DNA from: Clostridia bacterium
GTDB lineage: Bacteria > Bacillota > Clostridia > Christensenellales > Aristaeellaceae
Length of the DNA stretch: 31,371 nt
Direction: 5' to 3'
NCBI GenBank assembly: GCA_900769075.1
Contig: CAAGFE010000077.1
Span: 1-31,371, forward strand
Both the position numbers and the translations under genes were made by a program. The first letter of the stretch is position 1. Every line of letters starts with the position of its first letter. The notes under the pieces were generated by a model. That model saw nothing but the letters and a program-made list of their open reading frames with translations, did not search any database and was not told the DNA's origin. This document shows, piece by piece, positions 14,397-22,930 of this stretch.

Positions 14397-16400
14397 ATGA
14401 AAAAGTTTGCCGCCCTGCTGCTGGCGCTGGCAATGGTGCTCTCCCTGGTTCCGATGGCAACCGCTGATGAAGAGCCCATTATCATCCGCTGGGGCACCCA
14501 CTGGGTCAACGGCCAGGACCCGAACTTCATCGACGAAACCACCGGCACCTATGCCATGACCGACGAGGCTGACCGTCAGCTCCGCCTGGCCGCCGAGGCC
14601 GCCGTGCTGGAGAAGCACAACGTCAAGATCGTGCATGTTCAGTATGCCCAGGACACCCGCTCCGAGCTGGTGCTGTCCGTGCTGGCCGGCAACCCCGTGT
14701 GCGAAGTCGCCCGTATGTGGTCCGGCTCCGAGAACACCGTGCTGGCGCAGAACATCCTGCAGCCCCTGGACGACTATGCCTACATCTTTGAAGGCGCTGA
14801 CTGGATGTGGCCCACTGCCGTGTTCGGCCATAACTACTTCGTCAACGCCAACGTTTCCTTCAACCAGTACTTCACCCTGCTGGTCAACCTGACCATGCTG
14901 GAGAAGGTGGACGCCCTGAAGGAAGACGACGGCACCATCCTCTACCCCATGGAAATGCTGGAGCGCGGCGAGTGGACCTGGTCCAACTTCAAGGCCTACC
15001 TGCAGAAGATCCAGGCCTACTACGGAAACGAGCCCGCTGCTGAGGGCGCGAAGGTCGCCACCAAGATGGCTTATGAAACCGACCATCGCTTCGCCTCCAT
15101 GTCCGCCATGTATTCCAACGGCGGCGGCATCTACGGTGACAAGGGCATCATCGCCGATTCCCAGGAATCCATCGACGCCATCAAGTTCATCGTTGAGCTG
15201 CGCGAGGCCGGCGTGATGGTGGACTGCGGCGTGTACGATGACGGCTACACCCCCCAGTGGTGCGAGTGCGGCTATGACTTCGGCCGCGGCAACTCCGTGT
15301 TCGCCGAGTGCCCCATCTGGGTCATCAAGGGTCAGGCTGACGAGTGCGCCAAGCGCGGCGAATCCATCGCCATCATGCCCTGGCCCGCTGCTGACCGCCT
15401 GGTCACCAAGAACGACGACGGCACCGTCACCTACTCCCCCGAGTACCGTCAGGTCATCTCCGTGGGCGACATCGACGGCGTGCTGAAGGGCATCTCCCCC
15501 GAAATGACCAAGCTGGCCCTGGAATCCTACCGCACCTACTGGGAGACCTACTACTCCCTGAAGGCCGGCGTTGAGTCCATGGACGATTACAAGGCTGCCG
15601 TCGCCAAGGACGAGGCCACCAAGTACGGCCTGGATATCTTCAACGAGACCTACGGCGAGGAAGTGCTGAACGCCTTCATCTTCAACTCCGAGCTGTGCGT
15701 GCCCAACGACGTGTCCGGCAACCTGGGCATGCGCGATCCCTGGGACCGCATCCTGGGCAAGGGCCTGTACGGCGTTGACGGCACCGCTTCCTACGAAGTT
15801 GCCATCAAGGCGAATCTGAACCAGTTCACCGACGTCGTCACCGAGATGGAAGCCATCCTGGGCTCCTCCGAGCTGAACGACAACCAGGCGCCCTCCGTCA
15901 AGGCCTCCGGCAAGGTGATCGTTCCCATGAACGCTGACCTGTCCGCGATCGACTGGACCCAGTACTTCTCCGCCGAGGACGGCTTCGACGGCGTGATGGA
16001 TCCCGCCCTGGCCAAGTACGAAGTGGAAGGCCGCGTTGACGTGACCGCCGCCGATGCCTACCAGGCCAAGGCCATCTTCACCGACAAGGCCGGCAACGAA
16101 GGCTCCGCGAAGGTGGACGTGATCGTGTACGATCCCGCCAACACCACCGCCCCCACCCTGACCGTGGTGGAAGAGATCCCCGCCATCGCGATGGATACCG
16201 ATGCCTCCACCATCGACTGGACCAAGTACATCGCCGAGGCAAAGGACGCTTCCGGTCTGGATCTGAAGGCCAACATCGTGGCTGACATGTCCGTGCTGGA
16301 TACCTCCATGCCCGATGTGTACGCCATCACCCTGACCGTGACCGACTACGCCGGCAACACTGCTGAAGTGACCATCGACGTCGAGGTTGTGGTTGAGTAA
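14397..16400 (+). CDS. Extracellular sugar-binding protein (SBP family 1) with two Ig-like tail domains
   Basis: A 667-residue secreted solute-binding protein. A signal peptide (1-22, ...VPMATA-DEEP) has no lipobox cysteine, unusual for a Gram-positive ABC binding protein. The binding domain runs about 26-490 (two-lobed CUT1 type; EDDGTILYPMEMLERGEWTW hinge region, Trp-rich segments for sugar stacking). From about 495 two similar beta-sandwich domains of about 85 residues follow (495-580, 580-667), each with the AxDLSAIDWTQYF / DASTIDWTKYI motif and a closing DxAGNxxxxxVxV strand, like bacterial Ig-like DUF5011 modules. Start 14397 follows AAGGAGGA; the longer frame from 14262 overlaps the promoter. 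It is the first gene of the operon. Repeated GTC, GAC and AAG-type optimal codons suggest high expression. Confidence 0.92.
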   Translation: MKKFAALLLALAMVLSLVPMATADEEPIIIRWGTHWVNGQDPNFIDETTGTYAMTDEADRQLRLAAEAAVLEKHNVKIVHVQYAQDTRSELVLSVLAGNPVCEVARMWSGSENTVLAQNILQPLDDYAYIFEGADWMWPTAVFGHNYFVNANVSFNQYFTLLVNLTMLEKVDALKEDDGTILYPMEMLERGEWTWSNFKAYLQKIQAYYGNEPAAEGAKVATKMAYETDHRFASMSAMYSNGGGIYGDKGIIADSQESIDAIKFIVELREAGVMVDCGVYDDGYTPQWCECGYDFGRGNSVFAECPIWVIKGQADECAKRGESIAIMPWPAADRLVTKNDDGTVTYSPEYRQVISVGDIDGVLKGISPEMTKLALESYRTYWETYYSLKAGVESMDDYKAAVAKDEATKYGLDIFNETYGEEVLNAFIFNSELCVPNDVSGNLGMRDPWDRILGKGLYGVDGTASYEVAIKANLNQFTDVVTEMEAILGSSELNDNQAPSVKASGKVIVPMNADLSAIDWTQYFSAEDGFDGVMDPALAKYEVEGRVDVTAADAYQAKAIFTDKAGNEGSAKVDVIVYDPANTTAPTLTVVEEIPAIAMDTDASTIDWTKYIAEAKDASGLDLKANIVADMSVLDTSMPDVYAITLTVTDYAGNTAEVTIDVEVVVE

Positions 16401-16432
16401 TCCCCCTGCATCGAGTAACTCCTAACCATATC

Positions 16433-16476
16433 GGGCGGGCGTTTGATAGGCTGATGCCTGATCGCGCCCGCCCTTT
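16433..16476 (+). terminator. Attenuator-like hairpin inside the operon
   Basis: GGGCGGGCG (16433-16441) pairs perfectly with CGCCCGCCC (16465-16473), followed by only TTTCCCTT. The weak T-tract suggests partial termination or a 3'-end stabiliser for the first binding-protein message, a common arrangement in ABC importer operons. Confidence 0.65.
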
Positions 16477-16524
16477 CCCTTCCCGTCGAATGATCACCGG
16501 CGGATGGGGAAACCAAGCCTCCGA

Positions 16525-16635
16525 ATGGCTCCGCTGCGCTGCGGGGCCGTCACCGTTGCATAACGCAGGCTCCGCATGGCCGCGGAGCTCAGCAGGCGCT
16601 GCCTGGGCTCCCCCGGTGAGCCAGCGTTGTGCAGC
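16525..16635 (+). ncRNA. Cloverleaf-like structured RNA element in the operon spacer
   Basis: A 10-bp hairpin (16525-16534 with 16541-16550) is followed by a 12-bp closing stem (16555-16566 with 16624-16635, two G-T pairs) that encloses three consecutive hairpins: 16568-16589 (8 bp), 16593-16605 (5 bp, GCT loop) and 16606-16622 (5 bp). The whole reads as a three-armed junction. It is not a tRNA: no anticodon arm or TTC T-loop is present. It may be a regulatory leader or a palindromic repeat element. Confidence 0.45.
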
Positions 16636-16670
16636 GATGACCCAATCATGCGAAAGAGGTGAATAGGCCT

Positions 16671-19595
16671 GTGACCAAGAAAAGGAAACTGTTGATCGCG
16701 TGCGTCATCATCGTGCTGGTGGGGGCCGCGCTCATCGTCAATGCGCTGAGCAACCAAGCCAAGGGGTATTACGCCATCCCCGCCACGGAGACCGCGACCG
16801 TCCGCGAAACCAGCTACCAGGAATACCTGGATGCCAACGGCTTTGGGGACGCGCTGTCCGACGCGGTGATCGCCGTGGATCTCTCCGCCTACGAAAAGAG
16901 CGCGGATTCCAACGCCCAGACCCTGACCGAGGGCGTTGATACCGGCGATACCGGCGCCATCACCTGGACCTTCACCGCGCCCGAGGCCGGTTTCTACAAC
17001 CTGGAAATCGCCTACCGCGCGCTGGCGGGCACCACCAGTGATATTCAGCGCCGCGTCCTCCTGGACGGCGAGGCTCCCTACGACGCCCTGACCCAGATCG
17101 TGTTCAAGCGCATCTGGCGCGACGAGGACATCCGCCTAAAGAATGACAACGAGATCCGCCCCAACGCCGACGAGGTGTATGACGTGCAGACCGTGTATCT
17201 GGAGGACTACGACCGCCGCTCCGGCGAGGCGCTGATCTTCTTCCTGACCGCGGGCGAACACACCTTGACCTTTGAGGCGGTGAAGGAGCCCATGGAGGTC
17301 ATCAGCCTGACCTTCAAGGCCGCGCCGGAGCTGGAAAGCTACCGGACCGTGCTTGCCCGGTGGGAAGCCGCCAGCATCAAGTATGGCGGCGAAGCGATCG
17401 TCTGCCAGGCCGAGCGCCGCGCCTATGCGGACGGCGAAGGCACCCGGCTGCCCGTTGTGAACAGCACGGTGGACATTTTGAAGTCCTCCCCGGCCATCAC
17501 CGTGCAGAAGAATTACTCCGACGCGGCGCTGGTTCCCTACCACGCCTGGCACATCCTGTATCCCACCATCGGCGCCAGCAACTGGGCCCAGCCCGGCGAC
17601 GCCATCACCTGGCAGGTCAGCGTCCCCGAGGACGGCCTGTACGCCCTGACCTTCAAGGGCCGCCAGACCTCCCGCGGCGTCACCAGCTACCGCCGTCTGT
17701 CCGTCAACGGCGAGGTGCCCTTCGCGGAGGCGGAGGTCATCGGCTTCGGCTATTCCGGCAAGATGCAGAACTACACCCTGGCCACCGCCGAGGGTGAACC
17801 CTACTACGTCTTCCTGCACGCGGGCGTGAACGACATCAAGCTCGAGTGCGTGCTGGGCGGCATCGGCGGCGTGCTGAGCGAGGTGGAGGAATCCCTGCGC
17901 AACCTCAACGCGCTGTATCTGGCCACCATCCAGATCACCGGCAACGTGCCCAGCCAGTTCATCGACTACGAAATCGCCAAGAAGGTCCCTTCCTTCGTGT
18001 CCACCATGCAGACGGAAAGCGACCGCCTCTTCAGCCTGGTTGACCAGATGGTCGCCATCACCGGCGAAAAGGGCGAGAACACCGCCATGCTGGAGAAGAT
18101 GGCCATCCAGGCCGCCGGGCTGGCGAAGGATCCGGAGAACATCGTCAAGGAGCTCAGCCAGCTGAAGAACAACATCTCCGCCCTGGGCACCTGGATCGTC
18201 AACATCTCCACCATGCCCCTGGAATTGGACAGCCTGCTGCTCTCCCGCGACACCGCGTCCCTGCCCAAGCCCAACGAGGGCTGGCTGGAAGGCACCATTG
18301 CCGATTTCCAGCGTTTCTGGGCCACCTTCTTCCATTCCACCAGCAGCGTGGTCGCCAGCGAGGACGACACAGCCAAGACCGCGTCCCTCAAGGTGTGGAT
18401 GGCCTCCTCCGGCCGCGAGCAGGCGCAGATCATCCAGAACATGATCGATGAAACCTTCTCCCCCAACACCGACATCGCCGTGACGCTGCAGCTGATCCCC
18501 ACGGACGTGGTGCTGCGCGCAGCCCTGGCCGGCAACGGCCCGGACGTGGTCATCGGCCTGAGCCAGGCCACCGCCCAGGACTTCGCCATGCGCGGCGCGA
18601 CGGTGGAGCTGTCCCAGTTTGCTGATTACCAGACGTATGTGCAGCGCTACTCCCAGGGCGTGCTGCGCGCCACCAAGTACGGCGAGGGCGCCTACGGCAT
18701 CCCGGAGCAGGTCAGCTTCCAGATGCTGTTCTACCGCCAGGACGTGCTGGATGAACTGGGCCTGGATGTCCCCGCCACCTGGACCGAGGTGATGGAGATG
18801 ATCCCCGTCCTCAACCGCGAAAACTACGACTTCTACATGCCCTCCACCCGCGTCGCCACCGGTCTGAACGTTTTCACCGCCATGGTGTATCAGAACGAAG
18901 GGGACATCTACGAGGGAACCGGCATGGATTACGGCATCTCCTCCGCCCTGCATGAGGACCCGGCGATGGAGGCCTTCAAGTGGTACACCGATCTGTTCAC
19001 CGTCCATGGCCTGGAGGTGCAGGCGGATTTCTCCAACCGCTTCCGCACCGGCGAAATGCCCGTGGGCGTGACCGATTACACCACCTACTGCACGCTGGAA
19101 ATCTTCGCGCCGGAAATCAAGGGCCTGTGGAGCTTCTCCGCCTTCCCCGGCTCGGTGAAGGACGACGGCACGATTGACAACACCTACGTCTGCGACACCG
19201 TCCAGACCGTCATCATGAAGGGCGCGGATGACAAGGACGCGGCCTGGGAATTCGTCAAGTGGTGGAACGACACCGCCCAGCAGACCTCCTATGCCACGAC
19301 GCTGGAGGCGATCATGGGCGCCGCGGCCCGCTATCCCGCCGCCGACCCCAACGTCATCCGCAACCTGCCCTGGTCCAATGCCGAGAGCGCTCAGCTGCTG
19401 GCCCAGTATGAGAAGCTGACCAGCATGCCCGCCGTGCCCGGCTACTACATGAACACCCGCATGATCTCCTACGCCTTCGAGGACGTTGTGGCTGATTTGG
19501 CGAATCCCCGCGAGACGCTCTACCTCAACATCCGCGACATCGACAAGGAGCTGACCAAGAAGCGTGAGGAGTTCGGCCTCAACACCAAAGAGTAA
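16671..19595 (+). CDS. Membrane-anchored solute-binding protein with N-terminal carbohydrate-binding-like domains
   Basis: A 974-residue ectoprotein. One membrane helix (about 7-26) after KKRK anchors it with the bulk outside. Two similar beta-sandwich segments follow (about 45-215 and 235-410), each with a W-x-F/V-x-x-P-E-x-G-x-Y core (ITWTFTAPEAGFYNLEI, ITWQVSVPEDGLYALTF) and a V-x-x-N/D-G-E-x-P loop, resembling CBM6/35-type modules. A helical linker (about 415-545) leads to a complete family 1 binding domain (about 570-970; GNGPDVVIG, DAAWEFVKWWND). GTG 16671 is preferred because AGAGGTG lies 9 nt upstream; a GTG at 16659 has no site. Similar large binding proteins are known in Paenibacillus and Clostridia beside the same neighbours. 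It probably captures large oligosaccharides at the surface. Confidence 0.9.
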   Translation: MTKKRKLLIACVIIVLVGAALIVNALSNQAKGYYAIPATETATVRETSYQEYLDANGFGDALSDAVIAVDLSAYEKSADSNAQTLTEGVDTGDTGAITWTFTAPEAGFYNLEIAYRALAGTTSDIQRRVLLDGEAPYDALTQIVFKRIWRDEDIRLKNDNEIRPNADEVYDVQTVYLEDYDRRSGEALIFFLTAGEHTLTFEAVKEPMEVISLTFKAAPELESYRTVLARWEAASIKYGGEAIVCQAERRAYADGEGTRLPVVNSTVDILKSSPAITVQKNYSDAALVPYHAWHILYPTIGASNWAQPGDAITWQVSVPEDGLYALTFKGRQTSRGVTSYRRLSVNGEVPFAEAEVIGFGYSGKMQNYTLATAEGEPYYVFLHAGVNDIKLECVLGGIGGVLSEVEESLRNLNALYLATIQITGNVPSQFIDYEIAKKVPSFVSTMQTESDRLFSLVDQMVAITGEKGENTAMLEKMAIQAAGLAKDPENIVKELSQLKNNISALGTWIVNISTMPLELDSLLLSRDTASLPKPNEGWLEGTIADFQRFWATFFHSTSSVVASEDDTAKTASLKVWMASSGREQAQIIQNMIDETFSPNTDIAVTLQLIPTDVVLRAALAGNGPDVVIGLSQATAQDFAMRGATVELSQFADYQTYVQRYSQGVLRATKYGEGAYGIPEQVSFQMLFYRQDVLDELGLDVPATWTEVMEMIPVLNRENYDFYMPSTRVATGLNVFTAMVYQNEGDIYEGTGMDYGISSALHEDPAMEAFKWYTDLFTVHGLEVQADFSNRFRTGEMPVGVTDYTTYCTLEIFAPEIKGLWSFSAFPGSVKDDGTIDNTYVCDTVQTVIMKGADDKDAAWEFVKWWNDTAQQTSYATTLEAIMGAAARYPAADPNVIRNLPWSNAESAQLLAQYEKLTSMPAVPGYYMNTRMISYAFEDVVADLANPRETLYLNIRDIDKELTKKREEFGLNTKE

Positions 19596-19610
19596 AGGAG
19601 GGAGACATCC

Positions 19611-20516
19611 ATGACATCCGCCAATAAGCTGCCCCTGGGCGCATCCATCAGGAAATACCGCAATCAGTACCTCATGGTGGCTCCCTTTGCCATCGTGTTC
19701 ATCCTGTTCACGGTGCTGCCGGTGCTTGCCGCCATTTTCCTCAGCTTCACGTCCTTCAACATGACCTCCATGCCCGACTGGATCGGCCTGAAGAACTACG
19801 TCACCCTGATCGTGGAGGATGACGTTTTCCTCACCGCCATCAAGAATACCATGGTGTTCGCCATCCTGACGGGCCCGCTGTCCTACATCATGTGCTTCAT
19901 CTTCGCCTGGCTGATCAACGAGCTGCCGCGCATCCCCCGCGCCATCATGACGCTGGTGTTCTACGCGCCCTCCATCTCCGGCAATGTGTACCTGGTGTGG
20001 AAGCTGATCTTCTCCTCCGACACCTACGGCTACGCCAACGCCTGGCTGATGAAGCTGGGCATCCTCCAGGAGCCCATCTACTGGCTCACCACCGAGGCCT
20101 ACATCATGCCCATCCTGATCGTGGTTCAGATCTGGATGAGCCTGGGCGTTTCCTTCCTGTCCTTCATCGCAGGCCTTCAGACCGTTGACCGCGCGATGTA
20201 TGAGGCCGGCGCCGTGGAAGGCATCAAGAACCGCTGGCAGGAGCTGTGGTACATCACCCTGCCCGCCATGAAGCCCCAGCTGATGTTCGGCGCGGTGATG
20301 CAGATCACCAACTCCTTCTCCGTCAGCCAGATTTCGCTGGATCTGGTCGGCTTCCCGTCTGTCAACTACGCTGGCCACACCATCATGACGCACCTGCATG
20401 ACTACGGCAACCTGCGCTACGAAATGGGCTACGCCTGTACGATCGCCGTGTTCCTGTTCCTGCTCATGCTGTTCTGCAACATCCTGGTGCAGAAGGTCCT
20501 GCGCAAGATCGGTTAA
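19611..20516 (+). CDS. CUT1 sugar ABC transporter permease, MalF/UgpA type (pair 1)
   Basis: A 301-residue inner permease with six predicted membrane helices starting at about 24. The EAA loop that contacts the ATPase is clear: EAGAVEGIKNRWQELWYIT, near residues 198-216, followed by LPAMKP. AAAGGAGGG precedes the ATG, 15 nt after the preceding gene. It pairs with the next gene; the ATPase is not encoded here. Confidence 0.95.
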   Translation: MTSANKLPLGASIRKYRNQYLMVAPFAIVFILFTVLPVLAAIFLSFTSFNMTSMPDWIGLKNYVTLIVEDDVFLTAIKNTMVFAILTGPLSYIMCFIFAWLINELPRIPRAIMTLVFYAPSISGNVYLVWKLIFSSDTYGYANAWLMKLGILQEPIYWLTTEAYIMPILIVVQIWMSLGVSFLSFIAGLQTVDRAMYEAGAVEGIKNRWQELWYITLPAMKPQLMFGAVMQITNSFSVSQISLDLVGFPSVNYAGHTIMTHLHDYGNLRYEMGYACTIAVFLFLLMLFCNILVQKVLRKIG

Positions 20517-20530
20517 GGAGGGAAAGGAAA

Positions 20531-21448
20531 ATGGCAAAGAAAAAGAAGAATCTTTACCCCAAGCCTCCCAAGAAAACCGGTCTGAGGGCGTGGCTGCGCC
20601 GCAGAAAGCTCCGCACCCGCCGCTCCCTGGCGGTGGACGTCGCGCTGATGGTTTTCCTGGGCCTGTTCGGTCTGTTCTCCCTGTTCCCCCTGATCTACAC
20701 CGTGGTGTCCGCCTTCAAGCCCATGAGCGAGATCTTCATCTTCCCGCCCAAGCTGACGGTGGATAACCCCACGCTGGATAACTTCTTCGACCTGGGATTC
20801 ATCCTGGAATCCTTCGATGTGCCGCTCTCCCGCTACATCTACAACACCGCGGTGATCACCGGTCTGGGCACCCTGGGCACGGTGATGCTGGGATCGCTGG
20901 CGGCCTTCGCGCTGGCGAAGTACACCTTCCCCGGCTCCAAGATGATGGGTGAGCTGATCGTGTACGCGCTGATGTTCTCCTCCTCCGTGACCGCTATCCC
21001 CAACTACCTCATCATGACCTACCTGGGCCTGGTGGATACCTACTGGGCGGTCATCCTGACGGCCATCGGCGGCACGCTGGGCCTGTACCTGATGAAGAAC
21101 TTCATCGGTCAGATCCCCGACTCCCTGATCGAGGCCGCCACCATCGACGGCGCGAATGAGTTCACCATCTACTGGAAGATCATCATGCCCCTGTGCAAGC
21201 CCGCCTGGATCACGCTGATCATCCTCTCCTTCCAGCAGATGTGGGGCACCACCGGCGGTGTGTTCATCTACTCCGAGGAGCTCAAGCCCCTGTCCTACGT
21301 GCTGAGCCAGCTGGTTTCCGGCGGCATCGCCCGAACCGGCGTGTCCTCCGCGGTTTCCCTCATCATGATGCTGGTGCCCGTGACAGTGTTCGTCATCTCC
21401 CAGTCCAACGTCATCGAAACCATGTCCACCTCGGGCATGAAGGATTAA
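20531..21448 (+). CDS. CUT1 sugar ABC transporter permease, MalG/UgpE type (pair 1)
   Basis: A 305-residue permease with a very basic N-terminus (KKKKNLYPKPPKK, then RRRKLRTRR) and six helices. The EAA motif EAATIDGANEFTIYWKIIM lies near 200-218, followed by PLCKP. It lies 14 nt after its partner with an AAGGAGGG site. With the upstream permease it should form one channel served by one or both of the binding proteins. Confidence 0.95.
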   Translation: MAKKKKNLYPKPPKKTGLRAWLRRRKLRTRRSLAVDVALMVFLGLFGLFSLFPLIYTVVSAFKPMSEIFIFPPKLTVDNPTLDNFFDLGFILESFDVPLSRYIYNTAVITGLGTLGTVMLGSLAAFALAKYTFPGSKMMGELIVYALMFSSSVTAIPNYLIMTYLGLVDTYWAVILTAIGGTLGLYLMKNFIGQIPDSLIEAATIDGANEFTIYWKIIMPLCKPAWITLIILSFQQMWGTTGGVFIYSEELKPLSYVLSQLVSGGIARTGVSSAVSLIMMLVPVTVFVISQSNVIETMSTSGMKD

Positions 21449-21460
21449 GGAGGCATACAG

Positions 21461-22930
21461 ATGATGAAACGAATCGTTCTGCTTCTGCTGGCCGCCTTGA
21501 TGCTCTTCACCAGCTGCACCGCTTTCGCAGCGGACGGCTCCAGCAATGTCTACCAGGGATACACCTACGACTTCTTCCGCAACGTGAAGTCCACCCCCGC
21601 CCCCTTCGTGCTGTCCCAGGTGATTGACTCCTCCACCGTGGCCAAGGCCGGACGCACCCTCGAAACCGTCACCGACGTGTGCACCAGCGAGGATGGGCGC
21701 ATCTTCCTGGTGGACCGCACCAACTCCATCATCTACATTCTGGATGAAAACGGACAGTACCAGGGCTTCATCAAGAATGTGAAGGATTACGAGAAGAAAA
21801 ACGCGACGGTCAACGGCCAGAACGTCACCCTGACCAATCCCGAAGGCGTGTTCTACCACGAAAAAGCAGATGAATTGTACATCTGCGACACCGGCAACCA
21901 GCGCATCCTCGTGCTGGACGGCGCGAACAACTACGCCTTCAAGCGCGCCATCCTCCGCCCGGACAACATGACCGGCGAAACCGAGTTCAAGCCCTCCAAG
22001 ATCACCGTGGACAACGCCGACCGCATCTATGTGGTGGTCCAGTCCTCCTACGAGGGCATCATCGAGCTGAACGAGGACGGCACCTTCTCCCGCTACTTCG
22101 GCGTGAACGAGCCCCAGATCAACATGATCGACTTCCTGTGGAAGTCCATCGCGTCGGACAAGCAGAAGGAGAAGATGGGCAAGACCTTCGCGCCCGCCTT
22201 CAACAACGTCACCCTGGACGGCGAGGGCTTCGTCATGGCTGTGACCAGCGATACCTCCTCCTCCAAGTCCGTGTTCCGGCTGAACTTCCAGGGCGCAAAC
22301 GTGCTGCGCGAGATGGGCAACACCCCGGTCATCGGTGACCTGAAGACCGACAAGCCCTCCGCCTTTGTGGACATCGCGGTCAAGCCCTACGGCACCTACG
22401 CCGTGCTGGACAAGACCTACGGCCACGTCTTCCTATACAACTTCGACGGCGAGCTGCAGTGCGTGTTCGGCTCCAAGGGCAGCGCGGTGGGGCAGTTCAA
22501 GACCCCCAGCACCATCGCCTGGCTGGGCGACAAGCTCATCATCGGCGACAGCGACCTCAAGTGCGCCTACATCTACGAGCCTACCGAGTTCGGCACCGCC
22601 CTGCTCAAGGCGGGCGAGGCGTACTACAACGGCGAATGGGACACCGCCACCGCCTATTTTGAAGAGGTGCTGCGCCTGTGCGCCAACCTCGAGACCGCCT
22701 ACGTCGGCATCGGCAAGAACCTGCTGATGAAGGAAGAGTACGAAGAGGCGATGTACAACTTCAAGCTCGGCAACAACCGGGAGTTCTACTCCAAAGCCTA
22801 CAAGGGCCACCGCACCAATGTGATGAAGGATAACTTCTGGGTCATCGCCGTGGTGGCTGTGGTCTTCATCGGCGCGGTGCTGGGCAGCGAGATTTCCTAC
22901 CACCGCAAGCAAAAGAAGGGGGCGAGATGA
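21461..22930 (+). CDS. Exported NHL/beta-propeller protein with TPR segment and C-terminal membrane anchor
   Basis: A 489-residue protein. The signal peptide ends near AFA-AD; a cysteine inside it (LFTSC) is a poor lipobox but leaves lipoprotein status open. Residues about 55-375 show repeated NHL-like blades (EGVFYHEKADELYICDTGN, PSKITVDNADRIYVVVQ, PSTIAWLGDKLIIGDSD). About 378-440 is a TPR-like helical pair (LLKAGEAYYNGEWDTATAYF, GIGKNLLMKEEYEEAMYNF). A membrane helix (about 460-478) and a short basic tail close it, so the propeller faces outside. Its stop overlaps the next start (ATGA). Likely a scaffold or ligand-binding partner of the importer; the precise role is unknown. Confidence 0.85.
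   Translation: MMKRIVLLLLAALMLFTSCTAFAADGSSNVYQGYTYDFFRNVKSTPAPFVLSQVIDSSTVAKAGRTLETVTDVCTSEDGRIFLVDRTNSIIYILDENGQYQGFIKNVKDYEKKNATVNGQNVTLTNPEGVFYHEKADELYICDTGNQRILVLDGANNYAFKRAILRPDNMTGETEFKPSKITVDNADRIYVVVQSSYEGIIELNEDGTFSRYFGVNEPQINMIDFLWKSIASDKQKEKMGKTFAPAFNNVTLDGEGFVMAVTSDTSSSKSVFRLNFQGANVLREMGNTPVIGDLKTDKPSAFVDIAVKPYGTYAVLDKTYGHVFLYNFDGELQCVFGSKGSAVGQFKTPSTIAWLGDKLIIGDSDLKCAYIYEPTEFGTALLKAGEAYYNGEWDTATAYFEEVLRLCANLETAYVGIGKNLLMKEEYEEAMYNFKLGNNREFYSKAYKGHRTNVMKDNFWVIAVVAVVFIGAVLGSEISYHRKQKKGAR

Larger units (their letters stand above)
16401..16670 (+). other. 270-nt structured spacer between the two binding-protein genes
   Basis: No gene. It holds a terminator-like hairpin near its start and then about 110 nt of dense secondary structure ending 35 nt before the next start codon. 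All other gaps in the operon are 15 nt or less (or overlaps) until 28.2 kb, so this spacer probably sets the expression ratio between the first binding protein and the membrane genes. Confidence 0.7.

Noticed and set aside
16555..16635. Possible tRNA or tRNA-like gene in the operon spacer
   Set aside because: The fold is cloverleaf-like but lacks a 7-nt anticodon loop, a TTC T-loop and conserved D-loop bases, and the closing stem is 12 bp, not 7.
16659..16670. GTG at 16659 as start of the second binding protein
   Set aside because: The AGAGGTG ribosome site overlaps this codon and is placed correctly for the GTG at 16671.
17136..20537. Very long open frame on the minus strand (over 1100 codons) opposite the binding-protein and permease genes
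   Set aside because: Its product is His/Val/Gly/Gln-rich with no domain, no ribosome site, and the plus strand encodes clear families. In GC-rich genes the codon pattern leaves such antisense frames open. The same applies to the minus-strand frames at 22897-26229, 20513-22426 and 2135-4153.
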